Translations under genes and position numbers: made by a program | The notes under the pieces: model-generated | The model's input: the letters and a program-made list of their open reading frames with translations, nothing else | The model's database searches: none | What the model was told of the DNA's origin: nothing | Shown: one piece after another, positions 47,148-57,556 of the stretch | Numbering within the stretch: the stretch's first letter is position 1 | Layout of the letters: the number at the start of each line of letters is the position of its first letter | From: an uncultured Dehalococcoidia bacterium | GTDB taxonomy: Bacteria; Chloroflexota; Dehalococcoidia; Lucifugimonadales; Lucifugimonadaceae | Reading direction: 5' to 3' | Assembly (NCBI GenBank): GCA_913052475.1 | Contig: CAJXEJ010000001.1 | Span: 60,751 to 124,750 of the forward strand | Length of the DNA: 64,000 nucleotides

Positions 47148-49679
47148 CTACACGTCTAGGTTTTTGACTTCCAGGGCGTTGGCCCGGATGAAGTTTCGGC
47201 GGGGTTCTACGTCGTCACCCATCAGGGTTCGGAACATATCGTCTGCCGCCATCGCGTCATCAGCCGTCACTCGCAGCATGACCCGTTCGTTCGGGTCCAT
47301 CGTGGTCTCCCACAACTGTTCCGGGTTCATCTCGCCGAGACCCTTGTAGCGCTGAACGTTCACGCCTGATCGATCGGAATTGGCGTCGAGTGTCGCCGGC
47401 AAGGCGTTCCACGCTACGCTGGCTGCGATTTCGTTGCCGTCCTTGGTGACCGTAAACGTGTCCGCCTCCATAACCTGCTGAATCACAGGGAAGATCGCAC
47501 GGAGGCGTTGGATAGCCGGGTTCTGGTAGATGTCCTTTGTAAGCGTGTAACCATCGATATCGAATGTTCGGTCTGGAAGCGGCTCTGGATCGATTTCTTC
47601 GATTTCGGCAATTGCGTCCAGAGGATCGGCTGAATCATCAGGCTCGTCCATCGGCGAATCGGCATTGGCATCGTCAAACAACGAAGTCTGGCCTGTTTCG
47701 GTTGGAGTTATTTCTTCGACAATTTCCGGCTCGGTCGGACGCTCAGGACGGAAGTCTAGCGCGGCGTATTCGGGATCCTTAACCAGCTTTTCAATCACGT
47801 TTTCGGGAATGTTGAGAACACGTGCTACCTCGAGCGAATCGAGGTACTCACGAAGTGGTGTCAGCACCTTGCCCAGCTTGCCGTTCTTGAACGAAACGGA
47901 CCCATCACCGGAAGCGACCGTGATCTTGCCGTACAGGCGATTAGCTGTCCATTCGTCAAGTTCGCCCTCGGAATAGAGCCATCTGGCAGATCGACCCTTC
48001 GAGGCTCGGTACAAAGGCGGCTGGGCGATGTAGAGGTGGCCGTTACCGATGAGCTGCGGCATGTTGCGGAAGAAGAACGTCAGGAGCAAGGTTCGAATGT
48101 GCGCTCCGTCCACGTCAGCGTCGGTCATGACGATCACACGGTGGTAGCGAAGCTTATCCTCGTCGTAATCTTCTCCCAGGCCTGCGCCGAGCGCGGTGAT
48201 CAAGGCTGCGATTTCTTCGTGTGCTAGCATTCGTTCCGGTCGCGCCTTCTCGACGTTCAGGATCTTGCCACGGAGCGGCAGGATTGCCTGGAATTGTCGA
48301 TCGCGGCCCTGTTTTGCCGAGCCGCCGGCGGATTCACCCTCAACGATGTAGATCTCGGACGACTCCGGATCTTTTTCCGTGCAGTCGGCGAGTTTGCCTG
48401 GCAGTGATCCACCGTCCATCGCGTTCTTGCGAATGACTAGGTCACGTGCCTTCTTGGCGGCGGCTCGTGCGCGAGCAGCAGTCGTCGACTTGTTGATGAT
48501 CTGGGCACCGTCGCCGGGGTTGTCTTCGAGGAATTCAACCAGCTTACGGCCGACAACCTGCTCGACGGAACCTTTTACTTCAGGGTTGCCGAGTCGGCCC
48601 TTGGTCTGACCTTCAAACTGAGGATCCTTGACCTTCACGCTGATGACCGCCATCAACCCTTCACGGGTGTCCTCACCCGACAGGCTCTTGATGTCGTCCT
48701 TGCCCGTCCCGAGCAAATTGTTCTTCTTTGCGAAATCGTTCAACACACGAGTCAGGGCAGAACGGAAGCCGGTGACGTGCGAACCGCCATCGGCGGTGCG
48801 AATGACGTTGGCGAACGAGAGACAGTTTTCGATAAACGACTCGTTGTACTGCATGGCAACTTCGACTACCACATCATCGATAGTTTCCTGTGCGTGCATG
48901 ACGTTCGGGTGGACGCTTCCACGACGTCGGTTGAGCGACCTGACAAAGCTCTGTACACCACCATCGAACATATAGGTCACGTCGTTGAACGGCCACACGT
49001 CGTCGTGCCAATCGGAATGGAGATGAATGGTGAGGCCCTGATTCAGGTACGCCATTTCTTTGAATCGGGTAGAAATGGCATCCCATTCGTAGGCAATTTC
49101 GGGGAAGATTTCGGAATCAGGCATCCAGGTGACTTTGGTTCCTGTGCCTGGAATGTCGTTCTTGTCGGGCTTGCGAACGTCCATGTCGCCTACCGACTTG
49201 CCGCGTGCGTATCGCTGAGTGCAGACTTTCTTATCGCGACGCACTTCAACTTCGGTCCATTCAGATAGCGCGTTCACCACGGAGGCACCAACTCCGTGAA
49301 GGCCACCTGAAACCTGGTAACCCTTATCGCCGAATTTTCCTCCGGCGTGAAGGGTCGTCATGACCGTTTCTAAAGCGGAAAGACCGGTTTTCCTGTGCTT
49401 ATCCACAGGAATTCCACGACCGTCGTCAACAACGCTAACTGAGCCGTCTTTGTTGACAGTGATATCGATTCGGCTCGCGAATCCGGCCATCGCTTCGTCG
49501 ACGCTGTTGTCGACGATTTCGCGGATGAGGTGGAAGACTCCCTCGACGCCGGTTGTACCGATGTACATTCCCGGTCGTTTTCGGACGGCTTCCATACCTT
49601 CCATAACGGTGATGTCTTCGGCGTTGTATTTGGCCGAGCCGCCGGTGATGTCGGCGCCGTTAGCTTTTCGCTTTGCCAT
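47148..49679 (-). CDS. gyrB: DNA gyrase subunit B with extended acidic insertion
   Basis: EGVFHLIREIVDNSVDEAMAGFAS, YQVSGGLHGVGASVVNALS, IVEGESAGGSAKQGRDRQFQAILPLRGKILNVEKA, VQRYKGLGEMNPEQLWETTMDP. Confidence 0.97.
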   Translation of the reverse strand: MAKRKANGADITGGSAKYNAEDITVMEGMEAVRKRPGMYIGTTGVEGVFHLIREIVDNSVDEAMAGFASRIDITVNKDGSVSVVDDGRGIPVDKHRKTGLSALETVMTTLHAGGKFGDKGYQVSGGLHGVGASVVNALSEWTEVEVRRDKKVCTQRYARGKSVGDMDVRKPDKNDIPGTGTKVTWMPDSEIFPEIAYEWDAISTRFKEMAYLNQGLTIHLHSDWHDDVWPFNDVTYMFDGGVQSFVRSLNRRRGSVHPNVMHAQETIDDVVVEVAMQYNESFIENCLSFANVIRTADGGSHVTGFRSALTRVLNDFAKKNNLLGTGKDDIKSLSGEDTREGLMAVISVKVKDPQFEGQTKGRLGNPEVKGSVEQVVGRKLVEFLEDNPGDGAQIINKSTTAARARAAAKKARDLVIRKNAMDGGSLPGKLADCTEKDPESSEIYIVEGESAGGSAKQGRDRQFQAILPLRGKILNVEKARPERMLAHEEIAALITALGAGLGEDYDEDKLRYHRVIVMTDADVDGAHIRTLLLTFFFRNMPQLIGNGHLYIAQPPLYRASKGRSARWLYSEGELDEWTANRLYGKITVASGDGSVSFKNGKLGKVLTPLREYLDSLEVARVLNIPENVIEKLVKDPEYAALDFRPERPTEPEIVEEITPTETGQTSLFDDANADSPMDEPDDSADPLDAIAEIEEIDPEPLPDRTFDIDGYTLTKDIYQNPAIQRLRAIFPVIQQVMEADTFTVTKDGNEIAASVAWNALPATLDANSDRSGVNVQRYKGLGEMNPEQLWETTMDPNERVMLRVTADDAMAADDMFRTLMGDDVEPRRNFIRANALEVKNLDV

Positions 49680-49956
49680 TCGTGATCCTTACGATGTGGT
49701 GCGGTACGCGAACCGCCTCGATTTGACCCCTGTGAAGACCCTGATTTCATGCACAGCTTGAGCTTTTGTTATGCATTTACAAAAAGAAGGAAAACTGAGG
49801 TTGAATCCGACCTGATTCGCGTGCGTCTACGTAATCTGTAAACGACACCACGGATTCTAACATTTATAGGCGGTCTTCGCCCAGTTTGATGCCAGTATAA
49901 AATCAAGGCAAATTTTCGACCGTACAAACCTGATTCTTGAGCACCCCGGAGTTGTC

Positions 49957-50253
49957 GTGGATTATTCACTTCCGCAAATAGCGCTTTTCATGGCCGTTTT
50001 GCTGACTGTGATCAACTTCGGATCGGCGGGCGCCATTTGGCGGGATAAACGCCGAGCAACCAGAGACCAGTGGCGAGTGAAAGAGGAGACTCTTTTAGTT
50101 TGGGCTCTAGTTGGAGGTTGGCCGGGCGGGATATGGGCAATGCGCAAATTTCGGCACAAGACCCAGATGGGCTCGTTCATCGCAAAGTACGTGATCGCTG
50201 TTGTACTGAATCTGGGCAGTGTAGGCGCTATTGCATTCGCGTTGATCGCGTAA
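49957..50253 (+). CDS. DUF1294-like membrane protein
   Basis: AIWRDKRRATRDQWRVKEETLLVWALVGGWPGGIWAMRKFRHKTQMGSFIAKY is typical of DUF1294. Confidence 0.85.
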   Translation: MDYSLPQIALFMAVLLTVINFGSAGAIWRDKRRATRDQWRVKEETLLVWALVGGWPGGIWAMRKFRHKTQMGSFIAKYVIAVVLNLGSVGAIAFALIA

Positions 50254-50437
50254 CTGAACTGTACTGAACGGGGCACACATTGCATTCTGGCGGGTCTATA
50301 ATCTCGCAATTCCACCGGGGTTAACTGTTCCCCTGAACTCGTTGTTTCCCCGGATTTGTGATTGGACACGTACCGAGTCGTAGTTGCCGCAGCAGGCGGC
50401 AATCAGGCTTTATTTTTAGAGATCCGAGAGGCTAACC

Positions 50438-51427
50438 GTGGATATCGACCGCGATCTGTTGTTGCTGATGCTTCGCCGCATGTGGATGATTCGAAATTTC
50501 GAGTTGAAAGTTATGGAAGTTCACGCCGCTGGCGAGTTCACCGGTCCAGCCCACCCGTATATCGGTGAAGAGGCTGTCGCGGTCGGTGCTTGTGCGGCTC
50601 TGGAGGACACAGACTACATCGCCGGTACCCACCGCTCACACGGCCACCCGATCGCAAAGGGCGGCCGGGTTGATAAGGCGATGGCGGAGCTCTACGGTCG
50701 AGTCGACGGCTACTGCAAGGGCAAGGGTGGATCGATGCACCTTGCCGACTATTCGATCGGCATTCTCGGTGAATCGGGAATTCTGGGCTCGTCAGTGCCT
50801 GTGGCGGTAGGGGCAGCGCTGGCTGCGCACATCAAAGGCGAGGAGTTTGTATCGCTCGCGTTCTTTGGCGATGGTGCTTCTAATCAAGGTGCGCTCCACG
50901 AGTCGATGAACCTCGCATCGGTCTGGAACCTGCCCATGATCTTTCTATGCGAGAACAACCAGTATGCCGTTACAACTTCGTATGCCGACACGGTGGCTGT
51001 GGAGCATGTATCCGACCGAGCGTCGGCGTACAACATGCCCGGACTGCTCATTGACGGTCAGGACGCTATTGCGATGTACGAGGCGACCCGAGAAGCGGTG
51101 AGGCGTGCACGTGCGGGCGAAGGGCCGACACTTATCGAGGGTCTGACATACCGATACGAGGAACATTCGCTCGGATTGGGACGGGTACGACGCGGTGAGT
51201 ATCGAACCGAAGAGGAGATCGAGAGTTGGCGACAACGTGATCCTCTGGTAATCCTCGAGGGCACTCTAATTTCACAGGGCATCGCAACTCGAGAAGAGTG
51301 CGACGCGATAAACGGCGAAACGGTCGAAGAAGTAGAAAAAGCAACCGACTTTGCACGGAACAGTCCGTTCCCTGAGGCGGAGGACTTGTTCGAAGACATG
51401 TGGGCGAATCCGATCCCGCTGCCGTAA
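50438..51427 (+). CDS. Thiamine-dependent 2-oxoacid/acetoin dehydrogenase E1 alpha
   Basis: HPYIGEEAVAVGACAAL, SLAFFGDGASNQGALHESMNLASVWNLPMIFLCENNQYAVTT; GTG start. Confidence 0.94.
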   Translation: MDIDRDLLLLMLRRMWMIRNFELKVMEVHAAGEFTGPAHPYIGEEAVAVGACAALEDTDYIAGTHRSHGHPIAKGGRVDKAMAELYGRVDGYCKGKGGSMHLADYSIGILGESGILGSSVPVAVGAALAAHIKGEEFVSLAFFGDGASNQGALHESMNLASVWNLPMIFLCENNQYAVTTSYADTVAVEHVSDRASAYNMPGLLIDGQDAIAMYEATREAVRRARAGEGPTLIEGLTYRYEEHSLGLGRVRRGEYRTEEEIESWRQRDPLVILEGTLISQGIATREECDAINGETVEEVEKATDFARNSPFPEAEDLFEDMWANPIPLP

Positions 51428-51476
51428 TTCGACAAACCTCTCTCCCAGAAAAACACTCAACAGGTAACAAATAACA

Positions 51477-52463
51477 ATGGCACAGACCGTATTCGTGGAA
51501 GCAATCAATCAGGCAATCGCCGAAGAGATGAGGCGCGATGAGAACGTGTTCATCATGGGCGAGGACATTCGCCGGGCCGTATATGGCGCTACTGCCGACC
51601 TCCTCGATGAATTTGGCGGCAAGCGAGTTCTCGATACGCCGCTCTCCGAGAACGGCTTCTTCGGGGCGGCGATTGGTGCGTCACTAGTGGGTATGCGACC
51701 GATCGTCGAGACACTGACCAGCTTCATGTGGGTTGGCATGGACCAGCTGATTAGCCAGGCGGCGAAGATGAGGTACATGTTCGGCGGGCAGGCGACTCTG
51801 CCGGTGGTCTATCGAGCGACGATGTTCTATGGCGGTGGTTCAGCTGCACACCACTCGGACCGCTCGTACCCGATGTTCATGAACATGCCCGGAATCAAGA
51901 TCGTAGTGCCTTCGAACCCTGCCGACATGAAAGGTTTGTTGAAGGCAGCGGTCCGCGATGACGACCCAACGATTATTTTCGAAGATGGAACATTGTTCGG
52001 TATGCGGGGTGAGGTTCCTGATGATGCGGATCTCCCGCAGGGCGAACTTGTAGTGCCGTTTGGCGAATCGAAGGTCGTTCGAGAGGGAACGGATTGCACG
52101 ATCGTTGGAATCGGTGGTGCCGTGAATCACGCAGCGGCGGTATCGGATCAATTGGCGCAGGAAGGAATTTCTGTTGAGGTGATCGACCCGCGCACGCTGG
52201 TTCCGTTTGACAAGCAGACGGTGCTTGAGTCGGTTGAAAAGACGGGTCGCTTGGTTATTGCCGATCCCGCACACAAAGTCTGCAGCGCGGCATCGGAGAT
52301 TGCTTCGATCGTTGCTGAAGAGGGTTTCTGGTCGCTCCAAGCACCGATTCAAAAGATTGCGTCCGAGCAGGTTCACATCCCGTACACCCCGTCACTCGAA
52401 AAACACGTCTACCCGGATGTACCCAAGATCACCGCGGCCGTGAAACGCACATTGGAGAGCTAG
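51477..52463 (+). CDS. 2-oxoacid/acetoin dehydrogenase E1 beta
   Basis: AQTVFVEAINQAIAEEMRRDENVFIMGEDI, EVIDPRTLVPFDKQTVLESVEKTGRLV. Confidence 0.95.
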   Translation: MAQTVFVEAINQAIAEEMRRDENVFIMGEDIRRAVYGATADLLDEFGGKRVLDTPLSENGFFGAAIGASLVGMRPIVETLTSFMWVGMDQLISQAAKMRYMFGGQATLPVVYRATMFYGGGSAAHHSDRSYPMFMNMPGIKIVVPSNPADMKGLLKAAVRDDDPTIIFEDGTLFGMRGEVPDDADLPQGELVVPFGESKVVREGTDCTIVGIGGAVNHAAAVSDQLAQEGISVEVIDPRTLVPFDKQTVLESVEKTGRLVIADPAHKVCSAASEIASIVAEEGFWSLQAPIQKIASEQVHIPYTPSLEKHVYPDVPKITAAVKRTLES

Positions 52464-52734
52464 TAGGCAGGTGGAGCGTGTGTTCTCTTCTTGATCCGGT
52501 AACCTCGCTCGATTGTCATTGTCAGGAGTGAGGAACGAGTGACATGGCAATCAACGGCTATGAGCAACGCTGGGCCCGATTTCAGACCATTGAGATCTCC
52601 CTCCGCTCCGCTATCACTTTAGTCGGGACGAGGGCGTGGACTGGTGTTTAAAATGGAACACTCAATGAAGTTCTCACAGTAGGCTTGTAGGTGCACCATA
52701 TTTTGTCTCAGCCAACCGTTAGAGATCTCATCCA

Positions 52735-53451
52735 TTGAATTCTGTGTTTAAGAACTGCAAGGCACTTACTTTTGATCTGTTTGGGACGGTTCTCGATCTT
52801 GGCGGATCGCTAACTCCGCACCTAAAATTTTTTCTTGACGGGCGAGGATCCTATCTCGATCCGGCAGCTATGTGGCAGCAATTGCGATACCGACAGCGGA
52901 TCGAGCAATACCAGGACACTCTGGTAGAGCTTGGCCACTCAGGCTATCTCGAAACGGTACAAAAGGCGTTTGTGTATGTTGCCCGCGCCAACAAGCTCGA
53001 TCCAACCTCCGCACAGACCGATAAGTTCATGTCTGGCTGGCAGGAACTTTCGCCATTTCCGGAGTGCGTTGCAGGTCTCGACCGACTACGTGCGCGCTAC
53101 AAACTGATCGCTCTCTCCAACGGTAATCCGTGGTTTCTTGATCATCTGGTTAAGAACCGGATTAAATATGATTTTGACGATGTAATGTCGGTCGAGCAGG
53201 CAGGCTATTTCAAACCGAAGCCGGGTGTGTACCGTCGGGCAGCCCGAAATCTCGGAATGGAGCCCGGTGAGTTGATCATGGTTTCGGCGAATTCGTTCGA
53301 TGTGATGGGTGCCCGAACGTGTGGCCTGCGCGGTGCGTACGTGAATCGGTACGATCTGCCGTTCGAGGACACGCACGAGATGTACGAGCCTGATGTCACT
53401 GTGGCCAACTTCACCGAACTTGCCAATGCCCTGTCCCGCGAGGACGACTAA
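52735..53451 (+). CDS. HAD-superfamily hydrolase, haloacid dehalogenase type II-like
   Basis: CKALTFDLFGTVLDLGGS, LIALSNGNPWFLDHLVK, VSANSFDVMGARTCGLRGAYVNR. Confidence 0.9.
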   Translation: MNSVFKNCKALTFDLFGTVLDLGGSLTPHLKFFLDGRGSYLDPAAMWQQLRYRQRIEQYQDTLVELGHSGYLETVQKAFVYVARANKLDPTSAQTDKFMSGWQELSPFPECVAGLDRLRARYKLIALSNGNPWFLDHLVKNRIKYDFDDVMSVEQAGYFKPKPGVYRRAARNLGMEPGELIMVSANSFDVMGARTCGLRGAYVNRYDLPFEDTHEMYEPDVTVANFTELANALSREDD

Positions 53452-53469
53452 GTGAGGACGGTTGGGGTG

Positions 53470-53760
53470 AGCGGTCGTTTTTGGCAACGCTTGTTTTATT
53501 GTTGGCGATAGGTTGTTCGGGTGGGTTTAATTCAGAGAGGGCTTCGACGCCGCGCAGACTGAAGTTCCGGTGCTCGAGACCGTTGCTATAGTTCCGGAAA
53601 ATCCATCGACGGCTGCTTGGTTCTATCGAACGGGGCGTTGAGGAGCTTCTCGGATTGGATGCAGGTGAAGGCTCAGATCGTATCGGCATTGCGATCACAT
53701 CTGATGCTAGAACGTAGCACAAGTTGAACTTTGCTTTGACCGATGGCTAGGTCAGTCATG
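53470..53760 (+). pseudogene. Frameshifted lipoprotein-like remnant
   Basis: LATLVLLLAIGCSGGFNSE in one frame, EGFDAAQTEVPVLETVAIVPENPSTAAWFYRTGR in the next, then VEELLGLDAGEGSDRIGIAITSDART. Confidence 0.55.
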
Positions 53761-53939
53761 GCAAGATGCCACGAGTATCGCCGCCGAACTGCACTGCATC
53801 TGCGCTAAACTAGCCGCCGGCGCGTTGTTTCTGATCCCATTTTCAGAGTTTCGTTCTTGCTCGTTATCCACGGCTGCGACGAAACAATACCGGTAAGCGT
53901 TGCGCCAGTGACCCGGTCAAAAGAACGGTAAACGGATTT

Positions 53940-55154
53940 ATGTCAGCACCTATCATCCTGCCTCAGTGGGGCATGGGGATGAACGACGGCGAAGTCATCA
54001 AGTGGCTGAAAGCCGTCGGTGATCCGGTCGCTAAAGGCGATCAACTTGTCGAAATCGAGTCTTCAAAAGTAAACGCGGAAGTCGAAGCGACCGCCGATGG
54101 CACGCTCGGCAGAATAGATGTCGAAGAAGGTAGAGTGGTCGACGTTGGAACCGTTCTAGGTTATCTACTCGAAGCCGGAGACTCTGAATCCGATCTCCCC
54201 GATGTCGCTCCTGTCGTCGGATCGGCATCTACCCCCGCCCCGATCGTGGCACAACCTGCCGCGGCGCCGGCCGCCACGCCGAAGGGTGGTAAGCAGATCG
54301 TTACACCACGTGCACGTCGTCTCGCCAAGCAGATGGGCGTTGACCTTGCGGGTGTGATAGGTACCGGACCCAGCGGTCGTGTGACCGAGGACGATGTAAG
54401 GGCAGATAGTGAAGCGGGTAGCGGTTCAGGCGCAGTGGCGGCAGCGTCATTGCCAGAATCGGCTGTGCCGGTCAAAGAGGTGGTCAAGCTGGCAGGTCTT
54501 CGCGGGACGATCGCACGGCGAATGTCCGAAAGCGCGGCGATCCCAAGAGTAACACTCTCGACTACTGCCGATGTCACCGACGCAATCGCGTTCCAACGTG
54601 AATTGGTTGGCGAGTGGCGAGAGCACAGGATTCGTCCGCAATATCAGGATCTTGTGATCGCTGCGGTCGCGAAGGCGCTCAAGGAAATGCCGATCGCAAA
54701 CGCTCACCTCGTCGGTGATGAAGTACGAATTTTTGACGAGGTAAACGTGGGAGTTGCAATGGCGATTCCCGAGGGCTTGTTGGTTCCAGTTATCAAGAAT
54801 GCCGACCAGAAATCATTGCTCGATATCGCCTTGGAAGTTCGCGACCTTGCCAAGAAGGTGAAATCGAACACGCTGTCGATCGACGAGATGACCAACGGCA
54901 CGTTCTCTATTACCAATCTGAGCTCGTACAACATCGAAATGTTCGACCCCCTTTTGAACCCGCCTGAAATCGGAATTCTGGGAGTTGGAACAGTTGATAA
55001 GCAACCCGCAGTCGTCGATGGTGAAGTTGCTGTTCGCTCGATTGCAAATTTGAATCTGGCGTTCGATCATCGAGCGTGGGACGGTGCGCCGGCAGCTGAA
55101 TTTGTCAGATCGGTCGCCAAGTTGCTCAGCAATCCCAAATGGATGAAGGCATAG
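53940..55154 (+). CDS. Dihydrolipoamide acyltransferase (E2)
   Basis: N-terminal lipoyl domain (DQLVEIESSKVNAEVEATADG), E3-binding domain (VTPRARRLAKQMGVDLAGVIGTGPSGRVTEDDV), catalytic LAFDHRAWDGAPAAEFV. Confidence 0.95.
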   Translation: MSAPIILPQWGMGMNDGEVIKWLKAVGDPVAKGDQLVEIESSKVNAEVEATADGTLGRIDVEEGRVVDVGTVLGYLLEAGDSESDLPDVAPVVGSASTPAPIVAQPAAAPAATPKGGKQIVTPRARRLAKQMGVDLAGVIGTGPSGRVTEDDVRADSEAGSGSGAVAAASLPESAVPVKEVVKLAGLRGTIARRMSESAAIPRVTLSTTADVTDAIAFQRELVGEWREHRIRPQYQDLVIAAVAKALKEMPIANAHLVGDEVRIFDEVNVGVAMAIPEGLLVPVIKNADQKSLLDIALEVRDLAKKVKSNTLSIDEMTNGTFSITNLSSYNIEMFDPLLNPPEIGILGVGTVDKQPAVVDGEVAVRSIANLNLAFDHRAWDGAPAAEFVRSVAKLLSNPKWMKA

Positions 55155-55206
55155 GCGTCGAATAAAGCCCGAAACGAGTACGATTACCCGAGATGAGCAC
55201 GACTAA

Positions 55207-56184
55207 ATGACGACTGTCGGAATAATCGCAAACCCGGCGGCCGGTAAAGATATTCGCCGCCTCGTAGCGCACGGGCGCGTTGTGTCGAATCAAGAAAAGG
55301 CCAACATACTCCGCAGGGTGTTTGCCGGGGTTGTTTCGACCAATGCTGATCGAATTCTGGTTATGCCCGACCATTCTGGATTGACCCGACCGGCGTCGCA
55401 CGACGTCGACGGCCGGATCAGCATCGAATATGTCGATATGCCAGTCGCCGACCATCAGGGTGCATCGACAAACGCTGCTCGGGCGATGGTCGATCAGGGC
55501 GCCGATTGCATCGTAACCCTCGGTGGTGATGGTACGAACAGGGTTGTTGCGAAAGGCTGTGCCGAAGTACCGCTGGTGCCGATTTCTACGGGAACCAACA
55601 ACGTTTTTCCGGCGAATACAGAAGGTACTCTGGCTGGTATTTCGGCGGGTGCGATGGCGACCGGGATTATTTCACGAGATGAGGCGTGTAATCGTTCGAA
55701 GAGAATCGATATTTACGTTGACGGCACACGTCGCGATGATGCACTCGTCGATGCTGCGGTTTCGACGCAGATGTTCGTGGGTGCGCGGGCTGTCTGGGAC
55801 ACAAGCACGCTTCACGCGATGTTCCTGACACGTGCGGAACCGGCAAGCATCGGACTTTCGTCGATTGGATCGAGGATCATGCCAATTCCCATCGATGAGG
55901 AGTACGGCCTGTACATCCGATTGGATGGCGAGCCCGGGCCAAACGCAACCACCGTCCGTGCACCTATCGCTCCTGGGATGATTTCAGATGTGAAAATTCT
56001 CGATTGGCGCAAGTTGTCGCCAGGCGAGAAGATTGAAATTGATCTCCAGCCGGGGACGATCGCCCTCGACGGTGAGCGTGAGGTGGAGTTGCTGCCGGAT
56101 CAAAAGGTGTACGCAAGTTTGAGCATGGACGGTCCGTGGGTTGTCGATGTTCCAAAGGCGATGAGGCTGTTGGCGACGCGTTAG
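55207..56184 (+). CDS. AcoX-like / ATP-NAD kinase-family protein
   Basis: VGIIANPAAGKDIRRLVAHGRVV, DCIVTLGGDGTNRVVAKGCAEVPLVPISTGTNNVFP. Confidence 0.88.
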   Translation: MTTVGIIANPAAGKDIRRLVAHGRVVSNQEKANILRRVFAGVVSTNADRILVMPDHSGLTRPASHDVDGRISIEYVDMPVADHQGASTNAARAMVDQGADCIVTLGGDGTNRVVAKGCAEVPLVPISTGTNNVFPANTEGTLAGISAGAMATGIISRDEACNRSKRIDIYVDGTRRDDALVDAAVSTQMFVGARAVWDTSTLHAMFLTRAEPASIGLSSIGSRIMPIPIDEEYGLYIRLDGEPGPNATTVRAPIAPGMISDVKILDWRKLSPGEKIEIDLQPGTIALDGEREVELLPDQKVYASLSMDGPWVVDVPKAMRLLATR

Positions 56185-56326
56185 GGCCCCTCTCGCAGGG
56201 AGGGAGCTAGAGGGTGGCGTGGCGCTGGTTGGGTGTGAACATGCTATCCGATCACGATCTCACCCAGACCCCAACACTCTCCCCCAAGGGAGAGGGAGGA
56301 ATGCAGAGCGGAAGTAAGCTGTTCAT

Positions 56327-57526
56327 ATGACATCGGATCGACTAAATATCGCTCTCGTCGGTGCGACCGGCAAGGTTGCAGCACCTGCTCACCTGAACGG
56401 ATTGGCTGGGGTGGCTAAAGCTAATCTTTATGGAGTGTGCGACATCGACGCGGATCGCGTTGCGAAGCTTGCTGAAGCAACCAGTGCGAAGGCATTTACG
56501 TCGTTTGAAGACGTACTCGCCGATCCCAATATCGATGCGATTGATCTTGTGACTCCACCGTTCGTGCATGCCGAGCAGACGATTGCAGCGGCACGTGCTG
56601 GTAAGCATGTTTATTGCGAGAAGCCGATGGCTCACTCGTTGGCCGATGCGGATGCGATGGTTACGGCTCACCAGGAAGCCGGCACAACCTTGATGATTGG
56701 CGAGAGCTATGTATTTCATGAGCCGATCGTCGTTGCACGTAAAGCGATCGAAAACGGCGATATTGGCGTCGTGCTGCATGTTCGTGAAACCAAAGGTCCG
56801 TGGCTAATGCGCATTGAAGAAGCGAGCCGTCTAGGCGGTCGCAGCCACGAAGCAAACGTCCCGTGGAGACTTGACCCGGAGCTATCGGGTGGCGGTCAAT
56901 TTCCGTGGATCATGGATCATGCACCGCATTTTTTTGCAACCGCTAGATATCTGGCCTCGGCGTCATCAGGGACGTTGACTGCTTCTACTGACGTTTCATT
57001 GGTTACGGCTCATTCACAGACAGGTGCAACTCCGAGCGAGAGGGTTTCCGGCACGGGTGCCCCGACAGGACAGGCAATTACCAACGTTGCCTGGAGTTTC
57101 GAAAATGAGGCTGAGAGTTCTTGGCACCAGATTGAATCGGGTGGACACGCGGTGCCCCGAATTGGGTTTCGTGTAAATATCCATGGTTCGAACGGATCGC
57201 TGTTTGTGTTTGGCGAAGGCGGCGGTAGCCCTCCGGGCGAACCGACAGTACCGGCAGTTGTGTTGCACAAGTACGGAAATCGCCAGGTGATTCTAGAAGA
57301 AGATCCGACCGATCGTGTGTGGTACTCGAACAACAATTACTACGACGCTTCGCACCAGGCGGCACTTGAACATTGGGTTGATTCGATTCTTGGAGGACGG
57401 CCAGTTCGGTACTCCGGCGAAGACGGTCGCACCGAGCTAGCGGCAACGCTGGCGACGATTAAAAGTGCGGGCGAACGCAGGTCGATCGTGCCGACAGACG
57501 TTCCATTGGATTGGACGGCGTACTAA
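56327..57526 (+). CDS. Gfo/Idh/MocA family oxidoreductase
   Basis: IALVGATGKVAAPAHLNGLAGVAKANLYGVCDIDADRV, GKHVYCEKPMAHSLADADAMV. Confidence 0.93.
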   Translation: MTSDRLNIALVGATGKVAAPAHLNGLAGVAKANLYGVCDIDADRVAKLAEATSAKAFTSFEDVLADPNIDAIDLVTPPFVHAEQTIAAARAGKHVYCEKPMAHSLADADAMVTAHQEAGTTLMIGESYVFHEPIVVARKAIENGDIGVVLHVRETKGPWLMRIEEASRLGGRSHEANVPWRLDPELSGGGQFPWIMDHAPHFFATARYLASASSGTLTASTDVSLVTAHSQTGATPSERVSGTGAPTGQAITNVAWSFENEAESSWHQIESGGHAVPRIGFRVNIHGSNGSLFVFGEGGGSPPGEPTVPAVVLHKYGNRQVILEEDPTDRVWYSNNNYYDASHQAALEHWVDSILGGRPVRYSGEDGRTELAATLATIKSAGERRSIVPTDVPLDWTAY

Positions 57527-57556
57527 GGATTTGGTGACGGAGGAATAGTAACGAAT

